A stretch of DNA of 16,482 nt. Source: JBEBGV01 sp040081265 (GTDB lineage: Bacteria; Acidobacteriota; Vicinamibacteria; Vicinamibacterales; UBA2999). The stretch is from NCBI GenBank assembly GCA_040081265.1, contig JBEBGV010000090.1:1-16482 (forward strand), read 5' to 3'. A program made the position numbers and the translations under genes. Below the pieces are notes generated by a model. That model worked only from the letters and a program-made list of their open reading frames with translations. It was not told the origin of the DNA and searched no databases. Positions 1 through 6,397 of this stretch are shown here, one piece after another; the stretch's first letter is position 1; every line of letters begins with the position of its first letter.

Positions 1-95
1 CATTGCTGTCCGTCCCAACCGCGACCTCCACGATCGCGAGCTTAGGGGACATTTCTAACGAGTCGCCGAGGGGACACTATCAGCGAGTCACAACA
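1..95. repeat. Left copy of a 95-bp terminal inverted repeat (probable IS end)
   Basis: This segment is the exact reverse complement of 16385-16479; identity stops abruptly at base 95 (the next bases are GACATT here and CTCCGG in the other copy). It holds two direct copies of AGGGGACA, at 44-51 and 69-76, 25 bases apart. Repeated short motifs of this kind are typical of transposase-binding ends of insertion sequences. No transposase lies in the window, so the family cannot be named. The window probably begins inside the element, because the right copy runs three bases further. A contig that stops in a repeated IS at both ends would look exactly like this. Confidence 0.8.
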
Positions 96-226
96 GACAT
101 TCGCGGAACGTGCGTAACTGTCGGCCCGACTTATGGATCCGGCGCCTTGCACAGCTCAGCTCCTGCGGCGGCGCCATCGGGATAGGCCGACCGAGCTATT
201 TCAATATGCCTGCGAGCGCTCGCGGC

Positions 227-1213
227 CTATCGCCGCCGGCCAACGTCAGGGGACACCTGATCGAGCGGGCTCCTCACCCCGCGCCCGCCCTGATTCAGCA
301 CATGGGTGTAGATCATCGTCGTGCTCACATCACGATGACCGAGCAGCTCCTGTATGGTTCGGATGTCGTACCCGGACTCCAGCAGGTGCGTGGCAAATGA
401 ATGCCTCAGCGAGTGGCAAGTCGCCGGGCGCGCGATCCCCGCTGCACCCGCCGCCTCCTTCACCGCCCGCTGCAGCACCGACTCGTGCAGGTGATGGCGC
501 CGTCTCTCGCCGGTCGTCGCATCGACATAGAACCGCGTCGCCGGGAACACCCACTGCCACGCCCACTCGAAGGGCGCCTGCGGATACTTCAGCCGCAGTG
601 CCCCCGGAAGCGCCACGCTGCCACGGCCCGCCACCACATCGGCGTCGTGCTGCCTGTGCACACGAGCCAAGTGCTCCGTGACCGCCTCCCTCAACGCCCC
701 CGGCAACATCGTCACCCGGTCCTTCCCGCCTTTGCCGTCCCGAACGAGCAGCTCCCCACGGTCCAGATTCAGATCCTTGACACGCAGCTCGGCACACTCG
801 AGCAGGCGAAGCCCTGAGCCGTACATCAACGCTGCCATCAGCCACACCGTGCCGCGCATCTGCGCCAGCAGTCGCGCGACTTCGTCTCGCGACAGCACGA
901 CCGGCAGTCGCACCGGGCGCTGCGCCCGGACGATGTCGTGCATCCATGGCAGCCGCTGCCCCATCACCACCTCATACAGAAACAAGATGGCGCTCAGCGC
1001 CTGGTTCTGCGTGGACGCGCTGACGCCGTTCGTCGCCAGACTCGAGAGAAACGCGGTCACGTCGGCCGCGCCCAGCTCACGCGGATGGCGCATGCCGTGG
1101 AAGCGGAGAAAGCGACGCATCCACGACAGGTAGGCCTGCTCGGTCCTGGGGCTGTAGTGCCGAAGACGGACCTGCGCGCGGACGACGTCGAACAATCGAG
1201 GCGGGTCACCCAT
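227..1213 (-). CDS. intI: Integron integrase (IntI-type tyrosine recombinase)
   Basis: This is a site-specific tyrosine recombinase of the integron type, which inserts and excises gene cassettes by recombining attI and attC sites. From the ATG at 1213 it has 328 residues, the usual length for the family. An N-terminal SAM-like core-binding domain (about 15-100) contains LRHYSPRTEQAY and ASTQNQAL. The catalytic domain carries Arg136 (GSGLRLLE), Lys161, His267 and Arg270 (CHSLRHSFATHLL), His293 (LLGHRDVSTTMIYTH) and nucleophile Tyr302, so all catalytic residues are present. Residues 200-224 (ALP, KYPQAPFEW, WQWVFP) are the IntI-specific insert that separates it from XerC/D and phage integrases. 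A GTG at 1282 would add 23 residues, but family N-termini match the ATG better. No strong Shine-Dalgarno sequence is seen. It is transcribed away from higBA, the classical layout in which cassettes lie upstream of intI. No attI or attC was found by eye. Confidence 0.93.
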   Translation of the reverse strand: MGDPPRLFDVVRAQVRLRHYSPRTEQAYLSWMRRFLRFHGMRHPRELGAADVTAFLSSLATNGVSASTQNQALSAILFLYEVVMGQRLPWMHDIVRAQRPVRLPVVLSRDEVARLLAQMRGTVWLMAALMYGSGLRLLECAELRVKDLNLDRGELLVRDGKGGKDRVTMLPGALREAVTEHLARVHRQHDADVVAGRGSVALPGALRLKYPQAPFEWAWQWVFPATRFYVDATTGERRRHHLHESVLQRAVKEAAGAAGIARPATCHSLRHSFATHLLESGYDIRTIQELLGHRDVSTTMIYTHVLNQGGRGVRSPLDQVSPDVGRRR

Positions 1214-1368
1214 GCAACCGCTGCGCAGCGAATCGAGTGCCACAGGCCCTGATCTCACTGCCGGCCCGAGACGATTGGGCACTTCCGTGGGATGGCACTT
1301 TCTGCAATCCCCAAGGCGAGGATAGTGATCAGAATTGCATCTGCCGTCGGCGGCTACGCGAGCCCCAT

Positions 1369-1387
1369 TAGCACGCTATGCGTGCTA
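1369..1387. promoter_or_regulatory. Perfect palindrome upstream of higB, candidate HigA operator
   Basis: TAGCACGC at 1369-1376 and GCGTGCTA at 1380-1387 form an 8-bp perfect inverted repeat around TAT, ending 12 bases before the higB start. HigA-type antitoxins bind palindromes over their own promoter to autorepress the operon, so position and symmetry fit an operator. Binding itself is inferred. No convincing -35/-10 pair was identified here. Confidence 0.55.
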
Positions 1388-1399
1388 GACTGCGGATGA

Positions 1400-1690
1400 A
1401 TGATCCAGGGGTTTGCCGACGATGCCACCAGAGACATCTGGAACGGCGTCAACAGCAAGGCGGCCCGGCGAATCCCTCGTGATCTGTGGGCGATTGTTCG
1501 ACGAAAGCTCGATCAGGTCGACTCCGTGACGAGCGTAAGTGAACTGAAGGTGCCACCCGGGAACCATCTGCATGCGCTGGCCGACCAACTGCGTGGATTC
1601 CATGCGGTCCGGGTCAACGATCAGTATCGAATCATCTTCCGCTTCGCAGGACGCGATGCGTACGACGTTCGCTGCACCGACTACCACTGA
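1400..1690 (+). CDS. higB: HigB-type toxin (RelE/HigB mRNA interferase)
   Basis: This is a 96-residue toxin of the RelE/ParE superfamily, HigB branch, which cleaves mRNA on the ribosome when not held by HigA. Family signatures include FADDATRDIWNG near the N-terminus, KAARRIP, RKLDQVDS, LKVPPGNHLHAL in the middle and the C-terminal RVNDQYRIIFRF followed by VRCTDYH. The Arg in NDQYRI and the terminal DYH are typical of intact toxins. The gene is complete, with no Shine-Dalgarno sequence before its ATG. It is followed eight bases later by the antitoxin, the reversed toxin-first order characteristic of hig operons. A perfect palindrome just upstream suggests autoregulation. Such pairs are frequent integron cassettes, and this one reads away from intI, but no attC accompanies it. 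Confidence 0.92.
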   Translation: MIQGFADDATRDIWNGVNSKAARRIPRDLWAIVRRKLDQVDSVTSVSELKVPPGNHLHALADQLRGFHAVRVNDQYRIIFRFAGRDAYDVRCTDYH

Positions 1691-1698
1691 GGACCGCT

Positions 1699-1998
1699 AT
1701 GTTGCCGACTCACCGTCCGCCCACCCACCCTGGGGAAATGCTGCTCAAGGAATTTCTCGAGCCCCTCGGCGTTTCGCAGGCTGACGCGGCCAAGCGGATG
1801 AACATCCCCTTCCAACGGCTCAACGCTATCGTCAAAGGGCGGCGCGGCGTCAGTGCGGACACGGCCCTGCTGCTCGAAGCGCTGACACGATGGGACGCGC
1901 AGATCTGGCTCACCCTGCAGGCCAAGTGGGACCTCTGGCATGCTGCCAAGGCACGTGGTGCCAGGTTGAAAGTGCGCGCGCTGCCGAGGACCGCGTAA
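1699..1998 (+). CDS. higA: HigA-type antitoxin, XRE-family DNA-binding protein
   Basis: This 99-residue antitoxin neutralises HigB and represses the operon. It opens with the HigA signature RPPTHPGEMLLKEFLEPLG, followed by an HTH_3 domain (about residues 22-70: VSQADAAKRMNIPFQRLNAI, then GRRGVSADTALLLEAL) and a C-terminal helix with WLTLQAKWDLWHA, as in most HigA proteins. A GAGGA Shine-Dalgarno sequence lies in the eight-base gap after higB together with its last codon, so translation is probably coupled. The stop codon lies only six bases before the encoded CCA end of the convergent tRNA-Gly, leaving no room for an attC site between them. Confidence 0.94.
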   Translation: MLPTHRPPTHPGEMLLKEFLEPLGVSQADAAKRMNIPFQRLNAIVKGRRGVSADTALLLEALTRWDAQIWLTLQAKWDLWHAAKARGARLKVRALPRTA

Positions 1999-2004
1999 GG
2001 AAGG

Positions 2005-2078
2005 TGGAGCGGGCTACGGGAATCGAACCCGTCTGACTGGCTTGGGAAGCCAGGACATTACCACTATGCTAAGCCCGC
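2005..2078 (-). tRNA. tRNA-Gly (anticodon CCC)
   Basis: The minus strand folds as a full cloverleaf. The acceptor stem pairs GCGGGCT with AGCCCGC, the D arm is TAGCATAGTGGTAA, and the anticodon stem CTGGC/GCCAG flanks loop TTCCCAA, giving anticodon CCC. The T arm is ACGGG-TTCGATT-CCCGT, the discriminator is T as usual for glycine, and CCA is encoded (2005-2007). It converges on higA. Confidence 0.95.
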
Positions 2079-2105
2079 GCTCTGGATCGCTTGCGGATCT
2101 CTATC

Positions 2106-2720
2106 TTAACGGAGCGACACGCCCACCGACAACGCCACCCGCATCGTCGCCGGCGTCCCCAGCTCGCTCGACGCCGAAAACCGATGGAAGCGCACGTCGA
2201 AGCCGGTCGCCACGTGCCGGTTCACGAACCAGCGCGCACCACCACCGAAGTTGAGTGTCCCCACCATGCCGGTCTCGGCCCTGGTCTCCTCGACATCCTC
2301 GGTGGCTGCAACCCGCGTCGAGATGCTGCCCAGGCCATAGCCCGCGCTCAGATAACTCCAGCCGTCGCCGGACCCGAAGTTGAGCGAGAATTGCGGCGCC
2401 ACGGTCGTCACCCGCGCCGACACATCCGGGGGGCCGACCTTGCCGCGCAGGAACGACGCATTCGCGCCCACGCCCATTCGCCCCGCGCCAAGCTTGCCGA
2501 ACAGCACGTGAGCGCCAAGGTCGAAGCCGAAGGCCCGTCCCGGAATGGTGGTGTCCTCGGGCAGCGCGGGATAGAACTCACCGGCATTCGGCAAGCCAAT
2601 CATCGCGCCGCGCAGATCGATGACGAATGGACCGGGAGGACCGGGATCGGTCTGCGCACGTGCCGCGCCCGGCAGCACGAGCAGCAGCGTCGTCAGGAGC
2701 CCGAGGACACGCAGTGACAA
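2106..2720 (-). CDS. Secreted outer-membrane beta-barrel-like protein, unknown function
   Basis: This 204-residue protein has a clear signal peptide (VLGLLTTLLLVLPGAARAQ, cleavage near residue 23). The rest consists of alternating hydrophobic and polar stretches rich in Gly, such as AGRMGVGANASF, SYLSAGYGLGSI and LNFGGGARWFVNRHVATGFD. This is the pattern of small outer-membrane beta-barrels (OmpW or OMP_b-brl type), but no family-specific motif was recognised. The start is taken as TTG at 2720, directly after the deoC stop (TGATTG), with AAGGG upstream inside deoC; translation would be coupled to deoC. That placement makes it the last gene of the rpiB-deoC transcript, possibly by chance rather than function. 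Confidence 0.75.
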   Translation of the reverse strand: MSLRVLGLLTTLLLVLPGAARAQTDPGPPGPFVIDLRGAMIGLPNAGEFYPALPEDTTIPGRAFGFDLGAHVLFGKLGAGRMGVGANASFLRGKVGPPDVSARVTTVAPQFSLNFGSGDGWSYLSAGYGLGSISTRVAATEDVEETRAETGMVGTLNFGGGARWFVNRHVATGFDVRFHRFSASSELGTPATMRVALSVGVSLR

Positions 2721-3602
2721 TCAGTAGCCCTTGGCGACAGCGGTCGGGCTCTGGCCGCGCGACTCCTGCACGATCCTGACGCCCGCGCTCGCGCCGATGC
2801 GCGTCGCGCCGGCCGCCACCATCGCCTTCAGGCCATCGAGATCGCGCACGCCCCCGGCTGCCTTGACGCCCATCTCGTCGCCAACGACCGCGCGCATCAG
2901 CGCCACATCCGCTGCGGTGGCGCCGCCGGGACCGAAACCGGTGGACGTCTTCACATAGTCCGCCGCAGCCGCCTTGGCCAGGGTGCACGCCGTGACCTTC
3001 TCTTCGTTGGTCAGCAGGGCCGCCTCGATGATCACCTTGCTCAGCACGCCAGCCTCTCGGCACGGCGCCGTGACCGCTTCGATGTCGCGCTCGACCACTC
3101 GCAGGTCACCGGACTTGAGCGCCCCGACGTTAATCACCATGTCGATCTCGTGCGCACCGTCGAAAATCGCCCGCCGCGTCTCATAGTGCTTGGTGTCTGG
3201 CGTCGTGGCGCCAAGCGGAAACCCGACCACGGAACAGACCTTGACGGAAGTTCCGCGCAGCCGGCTGGCACAGAGCGCCACCCACGTCGGGTTCACGCAC
3301 ACGCTGGCAAAGTGGTTCTGCGCCGCTTCGGCGCAGAGCTGCTCGACCTCGCTCCTGGTCGCGTCCGGCTTCAGCAGGGTGTGATCGATAAGAGCGGACA
3401 CGCCGTCCGCAGTGCCGCCAGACGCATGGACCCCGATCCGGCTTGCCCCGGCGTCGAGCACGCCCTTGAGTCGGTCAGGACAGCATTCATACAGGTATGA
3501 GTGACACGAGCACCGCGTCGGCGCCGCCTGACCACCGGTTGCAGCCAGCTCCTCGATGATGAGGCGAATCAGCAGGTCGACGTCGCGTGCGTCAAGGCTC
3601 AT
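2721..3602 (-). CDS. deoC: Deoxyribose-phosphate aldolase with an N-terminal extension
   Basis: DeoC converts 2-deoxyribose 5-phosphate to glyceraldehyde 3-phosphate and acetaldehyde in deoxynucleoside breakdown. In 293 residues, the class I aldolase barrel starts near residue 68 (ALIDHTLLKPDAT) and keeps Asp154 (EIDMVINVG), the Schiff-base Lys218 (DYVKTSTGF) and Lys247 (GVKAAGGVRD). The first 65 residues are extra compared with ordinary DeoC of about 220 residues: an amphipathic helix-like start (DVDLLIRLIIEELAA), a Cys/His cluster (Cys31, Cys33, His34, Cys40, Cys41) and CPDRLKGVLDAGASRIGVHA. Short N-terminal helices of this kind act as encapsulation peptides on microcompartment enzymes. The start ATG at 3602 has GGGGA upstream and lies 17 bases after rpiB. 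A longer open frame reaches 3806 but only overlaps rpiB. Confidence is high for the enzyme and moderate for the microcompartment link. Confidence 0.92.
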   Translation of the reverse strand: MSLDARDVDLLIRLIIEELAATGGQAAPTRCSCHSYLYECCPDRLKGVLDAGASRIGVHASGGTADGVSALIDHTLLKPDATRSEVEQLCAEAAQNHFASVCVNPTWVALCASRLRGTSVKVCSVVGFPLGATTPDTKHYETRRAIFDGAHEIDMVINVGALKSGDLRVVERDIEAVTAPCREAGVLSKVIIEAALLTNEEKVTACTLAKAAAADYVKTSTGFGPGGATAADVALMRAVVGDEMGVKAAGGVRDLDGLKAMVAAGATRIGASAGVRIVQESRGQSPTAVAKGY

Positions 3603-3619
3603 CAAAGGGTCCCCGGAGC

Positions 3620-4246
3620 TCACCCGCGCTCGATCTGCTGGATCTTGACCAGCCGCCGCATGTAGCGCGCCTCGCGCATCGGCGTGTCGATGAAGGTATC
3701 GACGATCGTCAGGGCGTCCTCGGTTGACACCAGCGTCGCGCCCAGCGCGAGCACGTTCGCGCCGTTGTGCTGTCGGGCATAGCGTGCCAGCGTCTGGTTC
3801 AGGCACATCGCGGCGCGGACGCCGTCCACCTTGTTCGCGGCAATCGTCGAGCCGAGCCCGGCACCGTCGATCACGATCCCGGCGTCGGCCTCTCCCCGCG
3901 CAACCTGCTTTGCCACGACGAGCGCGGTATCCGGGTAGTCCACCGGCTCGGTGCTGTTGGTCCCGAGGTCGTGGGCTGCCAGCCCGCGCTTCCGCAGGTG
4001 CGCCACAATCGCGTCCTTGAGCGCCAGGGACGAATGGTCACCGGCAATCGCCACGATACGGATGTCCGATTTCGGAGCCAGGCTGGCGACGTCCACGTCC
4101 GCGCTGTCGCGCACCACCGACACCCGCCGCTCCCGCAGCGTGTCTGCCGCCAGAGGCGTGATGTGGCCGCCGGGCACGAGTACCACCGAGCTGCCGTAGT
4201 CGAGCACGCGTGCGTCGGCTTCGGTGATCATTTCGAATCGTTTCAT
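3620..4246 (-). CDS. rpiB: RpiB/LacAB-family sugar-phosphate isomerase-like protein with N-terminal extension
   Basis: The RpiB family interconverts ribulose 5-phosphate and ribose 5-phosphate or similar sugar phosphates. This 208-residue protein has its RpiB domain from about residue 62: AGDHSSLALK (Asp70, His71), VDYPDTA, GAGLGSTIAANKVDGVRAA, RQHNGANVLALGA and the C-terminal RRLVKI. Where the catalytic Cys of E. coli-type RpiB is expected (ICGTG), it has Asp127 (VIDGAGLG), so the reaction or substrate may differ. The first 60 residues are extra and contain ITEADARVLDYG and VPGGHITPLAADTLRER, a segment similar to extensions on microcompartment-associated enzymes such as those of ethanolamine and propanediol loci. 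Together with the extended DeoC just downstream it resembles the enzyme pair of sugar-phosphate-utilising microcompartments. No shell protein gene is in the window. Confidence 0.85.
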   Translation of the reverse strand: MKRFEMITEADARVLDYGSSVVLVPGGHITPLAADTLRERRVSVVRDSADVDVASLAPKSDIRIVAIAGDHSSLALKDAIVAHLRKRGLAAHDLGTNSTEPVDYPDTALVVAKQVARGEADAGIVIDGAGLGSTIAANKVDGVRAAMCLNQTLARYARQHNGANVLALGATLVSTEDALTIVDTFIDTPMREARYMRRLVKIQQIERG

Positions 4247-4318
4247 GGCGTGTGATGGGAGGCGCTGCTATGTTACCCTCCCTGCTCAAACCCACCAAGA
4301 CCACCTCCCTCGCCTCCC

Positions 4319-4834
4319 ATGCGCACACTGCTCACCGAGAAACAGATCCAGGACCGCGTGCGATCGCTCGCCGCCGAGATTCATCGTGACCATCCCAACG
4401 GCGTGCACATGGTGTGCGTCCTCAAGGGCGCCTTCATCTTCCTGGCCGACCTGGTCCGCGCCCTGCCAGGCGACTCGTCGCTCGATTTCATGGCCGTCTC
4501 GAGCTATGGCTCGAGCACCAACAGCTCGGGCGAGGTCAAGCTGGTCAAGGACCTGGATTCATCCCTCGAAGGCCGCGACGTCCTCATCGTCGAGGACATC
4601 GTCGACACCGGCCTCACGCTGACCTACCTGCAGGACATCCTGGGCGCTCGCGCGCCGCGCCGACTCCAGACCGTGTGCCTGCTGAGCAAGCCGTCGCGAC
4701 GCAAGGTGGACGTGAAGGTGGACTACATCGGCTTCACCATCGAGGACGAGTTCGTGGTGGGATACGGGCTGGACTTCAGCGAGCGGTATCGCAACCTGCC
4801 GTACATCGGAATCCTGGAGTCGCCAGCGGAGTGA
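4319..4834 (+). CDS. hpt: Hypoxanthine phosphoribosyltransferase
   Basis: Hpt makes IMP or GMP from hypoxanthine or guanine and PRPP, the purine salvage step. The 171-residue protein has the normal family length and order: the LKG loop at 35-37 (VCVLKGAFIFLADL), the flexible-loop SSYG at 61-64, the PRPP-binding motif VLIVEDIVDTGLTL at 88-101, the base-binding VDYIGFTIEDEFVVGYGLD and the terminal RNLPYIGIL. The gene diverges from rpiB across 72 bases. There is no Shine-Dalgarno sequence before the ATG (the leader is C-rich). A possible -10 TATGTT lies at 4269-4274, without a clear -35. It ends at a GC-rich hairpin that separates it from the convergent gene on the other strand. Confidence 0.95.
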   Translation: MRTLLTEKQIQDRVRSLAAEIHRDHPNGVHMVCVLKGAFIFLADLVRALPGDSSLDFMAVSSYGSSTNSSGEVKLVKDLDSSLEGRDVLIVEDIVDTGLTLTYLQDILGARAPRRLQTVCLLSKPSRRKVDVKVDYIGFTIEDEFVVGYGLDFSERYRNLPYIGILESPAE

Positions 4835-4836
4835 GT

Positions 4837-4858
4837 GGCGGGTCCTGTCGGACCCGCC
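4837..4858. terminator. GC-rich hairpin between convergent genes, candidate bidirectional terminator
   Basis: GGCGGGTCC (4837-4845) and GGACCCGCC (4850-4858) form a perfect 9-bp stem with a TGTC loop, two bases after the hpt stop and 23 before the convergent gene ends. There is no T tract, so it is either a non-canonical terminator or an mRNA 3'-end stabiliser. A near-identical stem follows upp. Confidence 0.6.
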
Positions 4859-4881
4859 CCACGTACGTCTACGACGAACGG

Positions 4882-5724
4882 CTACTTCACGACCTCTTCG
4901 ACAGTCACACCGAAGCGGCGGAATCGGCCGTAGGTGGCGACGCCCGAAACCATGCCGTTGCGATCCGGGTACCACTCCTTCATCTCGCTCGGCACGCTCA
5001 GCTTCAGTTCCTCGTTGTAGCTGAACGCCACCTGAATCTCGATTGGCGACAACCCCGCCCGCGCCGAGTCCGCACCGAGCAGCAACTCCGTCTTGACGAT
5101 GCGCCCGGTGTCGCGTTCGACCCAGATGCGCCCGCGCGCCGGAATGTCTCGATTCGCGTTGCCCTTGAGGATCGTCGGCGACACGAATTCCTGATACTGG
5201 AAGAACCAGATGTCCGGCCCCATGGCCTTGTCCTGGCGAGGCGACTGGAATCTGAACCGCTTCGCGTACTGCGGCTGCAGGAACGCCATTGCCAGCAGGG
5301 GGTTGTTGATCGTCCCGATGTTGGTCAGGTTGTGGCGCGTCCCTTCGTTGGCAATCTTCCACGCCTGGTCGAGGGCGTTGCCAGGCGCCTGCAGGAACAG
5401 ACGAGCCAGTCGCTGATCCCGGTCGCGCACGGGTTTACCGTCCACCGAGAACACGTCACGGAACGCCGCCCACTCCCCCGTTTCCTCCACTCGGACGAGG
5501 AGGTAGTCGGAGACGAGTTCGCGCTTCCGGTTAGGGCTCGTGATCCTCTGCACGTAGGTCTCTTCGGCGACAACATTGGTCAGCGCCGGCAAGAGGTCCA
5601 CCACGTAGTTCGTGGCCTTCGCCAGGATGTCGTTCTGGGCGCGCACAGGCGCCTGTGTCCAGGCCAGCAGGGCCAGGGCGACTGAGAGGCGCACGAGCAG
5701 GGGCGTCGGCATGCGCCTCATCAT
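4882..5724 (-). CDS. Conserved secreted protein of unknown function
   Basis: This is a 280-residue protein with a Sec signal peptide (LLVRLSVALALLAWTQAPVRAQ). The mature part begins NDILAKATNYVVDLLPAL and continues with VVAEETYVQ, SDYLLVRVEET, FRDVFSVDGKPVRDRDQRL, ARGRIWVERDTGRIVKTEL and a C-terminal MKEWYPDR. I recognise this as a type of hypothetical protein common in Acidobacteriota; no enzymatic motif is visible and no function should be assumed. The later part (GRIWVERDTGRIVKTEL, IQVAFSYNEELKLSVPSEM) resembles the beta-rich outer-membrane lipoprotein-sorting or DUF fold seen in LolA-like proteins, but this is only a resemblance. In-frame ATGs at 5724, 5721 and 5712 are all possible; a GAGG lies three bases before the last. 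It diverges from upp with only 14 bases between. Confidence 0.78.
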   Translation of the reverse strand: MMRRMPTPLLVRLSVALALLAWTQAPVRAQNDILAKATNYVVDLLPALTNVVAEETYVQRITSPNRKRELVSDYLLVRVEETGEWAAFRDVFSVDGKPVRDRDQRLARLFLQAPGNALDQAWKIANEGTRHNLTNIGTINNPLLAMAFLQPQYAKRFRFQSPRQDKAMGPDIWFFQYQEFVSPTILKGNANRDIPARGRIWVERDTGRIVKTELLLGADSARAGLSPIEIQVAFSYNEELKLSVPSEMKEWYPDRNGMVSGVATYGRFRRFGVTVEEVVK

Positions 5725-5738
5725 GTAGTATTTCGATC

Positions 5739-6362
5739 GTGCCTTTCCACCTCGTCGAACATCCCCTTGCACAGGACGCCCTGCTCGACCTGAGGGACCA
5801 GACCACGGCCCCGCCGGCGTTCCGGCGGACGGCCCACCGCATCAGCCTGTTTCTGGCCGCCGAGGCGTTGAGGGACATCCCCAGCCGTCCGGCATCGGTC
5901 ACGACGCCGCTGGGCGAGGAAGCGCAGGGCCAGCGTGTTGGCGGCGACGTGGTGGTGATGCCGGTACTGCGCGCCGGCATGAGCATGCTCGACGCGGTGC
6001 TCGAACTGGTGCCGTCGGCCCGCGTCGGTCACGTCGGGCTCCAGCGCAACGAGGCCACGGCGATCGCTTCGACGTACTACTCGAAGCTCCCGCCCAACCT
6101 CAAAGACAGCTACATCATCGTCACCGACCCGATGCTTGCCACCGGTGGCAGCGCTGCGGCGGCGATCGACCTGATCAAGGCGGCCGGCGGCCGGACGATT
6201 CGCCTGATCTGCATCGTTGCCGCGCCGGAAGGTGTGGCCGTGCTCGAGCAGCGGCATCCGGACGTGCACGTCTATGCCCCGGTCGTCGATCGGCTGCTGA
6301 ATGCACAGAAGTACATCGTGCCCGGCCTCGGCGACTTCGGCGATCGTCTATACGGTACGTAG
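5739..6362 (+). CDS. upp: Uracil phosphoribosyltransferase
   Basis: Upp converts uracil and PRPP to UMP in pyrimidine salvage. With the GTG at 5739 the protein is 207 residues, the family norm, and begins VEHPLAQDALLDLRD after four residues. It contains RRTAHRISLFLAAEAL, VVVMPVLRAGMSMLDAVLEL (74-90), the PRPP motif IIVTDPMLATGGSA (126-139) and the uracil-binding terminal GLGDFGDRLYG. An upstream open frame starting at 5655 would add 28 residues of no similarity and overlap the divergent gene, so the GTG is preferred. There is no Shine-Dalgarno sequence. TAGTAT at 5726-5731 could be a -10 element giving a nearly leaderless message. The gene ends one base before a strong hairpin. Confidence 0.94.
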   Translation: MPFHLVEHPLAQDALLDLRDQTTAPPAFRRTAHRISLFLAAEALRDIPSRPASVTTPLGEEAQGQRVGGDVVVMPVLRAGMSMLDAVLELVPSARVGHVGLQRNEATAIASTYYSKLPPNLKDSYIIVTDPMLATGGSAAAAIDLIKAAGGRTIRLICIVAAPEGVAVLEQRHPDVHVYAPVVDRLLNAQKYIVPGLGDFGDRLYGT

Positions 6363-6383
6363 GGCGGGTCGGAACGACCCGCC
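6363..6383 (+). terminator. GC-rich hairpin after upp, candidate terminator
   Basis: GGCGGGTCG (6363-6371) and CGACCCGCC (6375-6383) form a perfect 9-bp stem with a GAA loop, beginning directly after the upp stop. No T tract follows. Its arm shares GGCGGGTC with the hairpin after hpt, so the two may be the same type of 3'-end element. Confidence 0.6.
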
Positions 6384-6397
6384 GGACCGATCCCCTG

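Noticed and set aside
96..226. Possible attC or att core between the left repeat and intI, and palindrome GCGAGCGCTCGC at 212-223
   Set aside because: There are no paired core sites, and the 12-bp palindrome alone in GC-rich DNA is weak evidence. It could be part of an intI terminator.
133..681. Long plus-strand frame opposite intI
   Set aside because: It overlaps a clear integrase on the other strand and its translation is Arg/Pro/His-rich, typical of an antisense shadow.
1283..1399. Possible attI site in the intI upstream region
   Set aside because: No GTTRRRY core was found on either strand. GATTGGGC at 1273-1280 is only a weak resemblance.
3602..3806. Upstream extension of the deoC frame
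   Set aside because: The 68 extra residues lie inside rpiB and are low-complexity Arg/Ala-rich; ATG 3602 has a ribosome-binding site.
4414..5685. 423-residue plus-strand frame
   Set aside because: It overlaps hpt and the minus-strand secreted protein. It is an Arg-rich shadow with no family motif.
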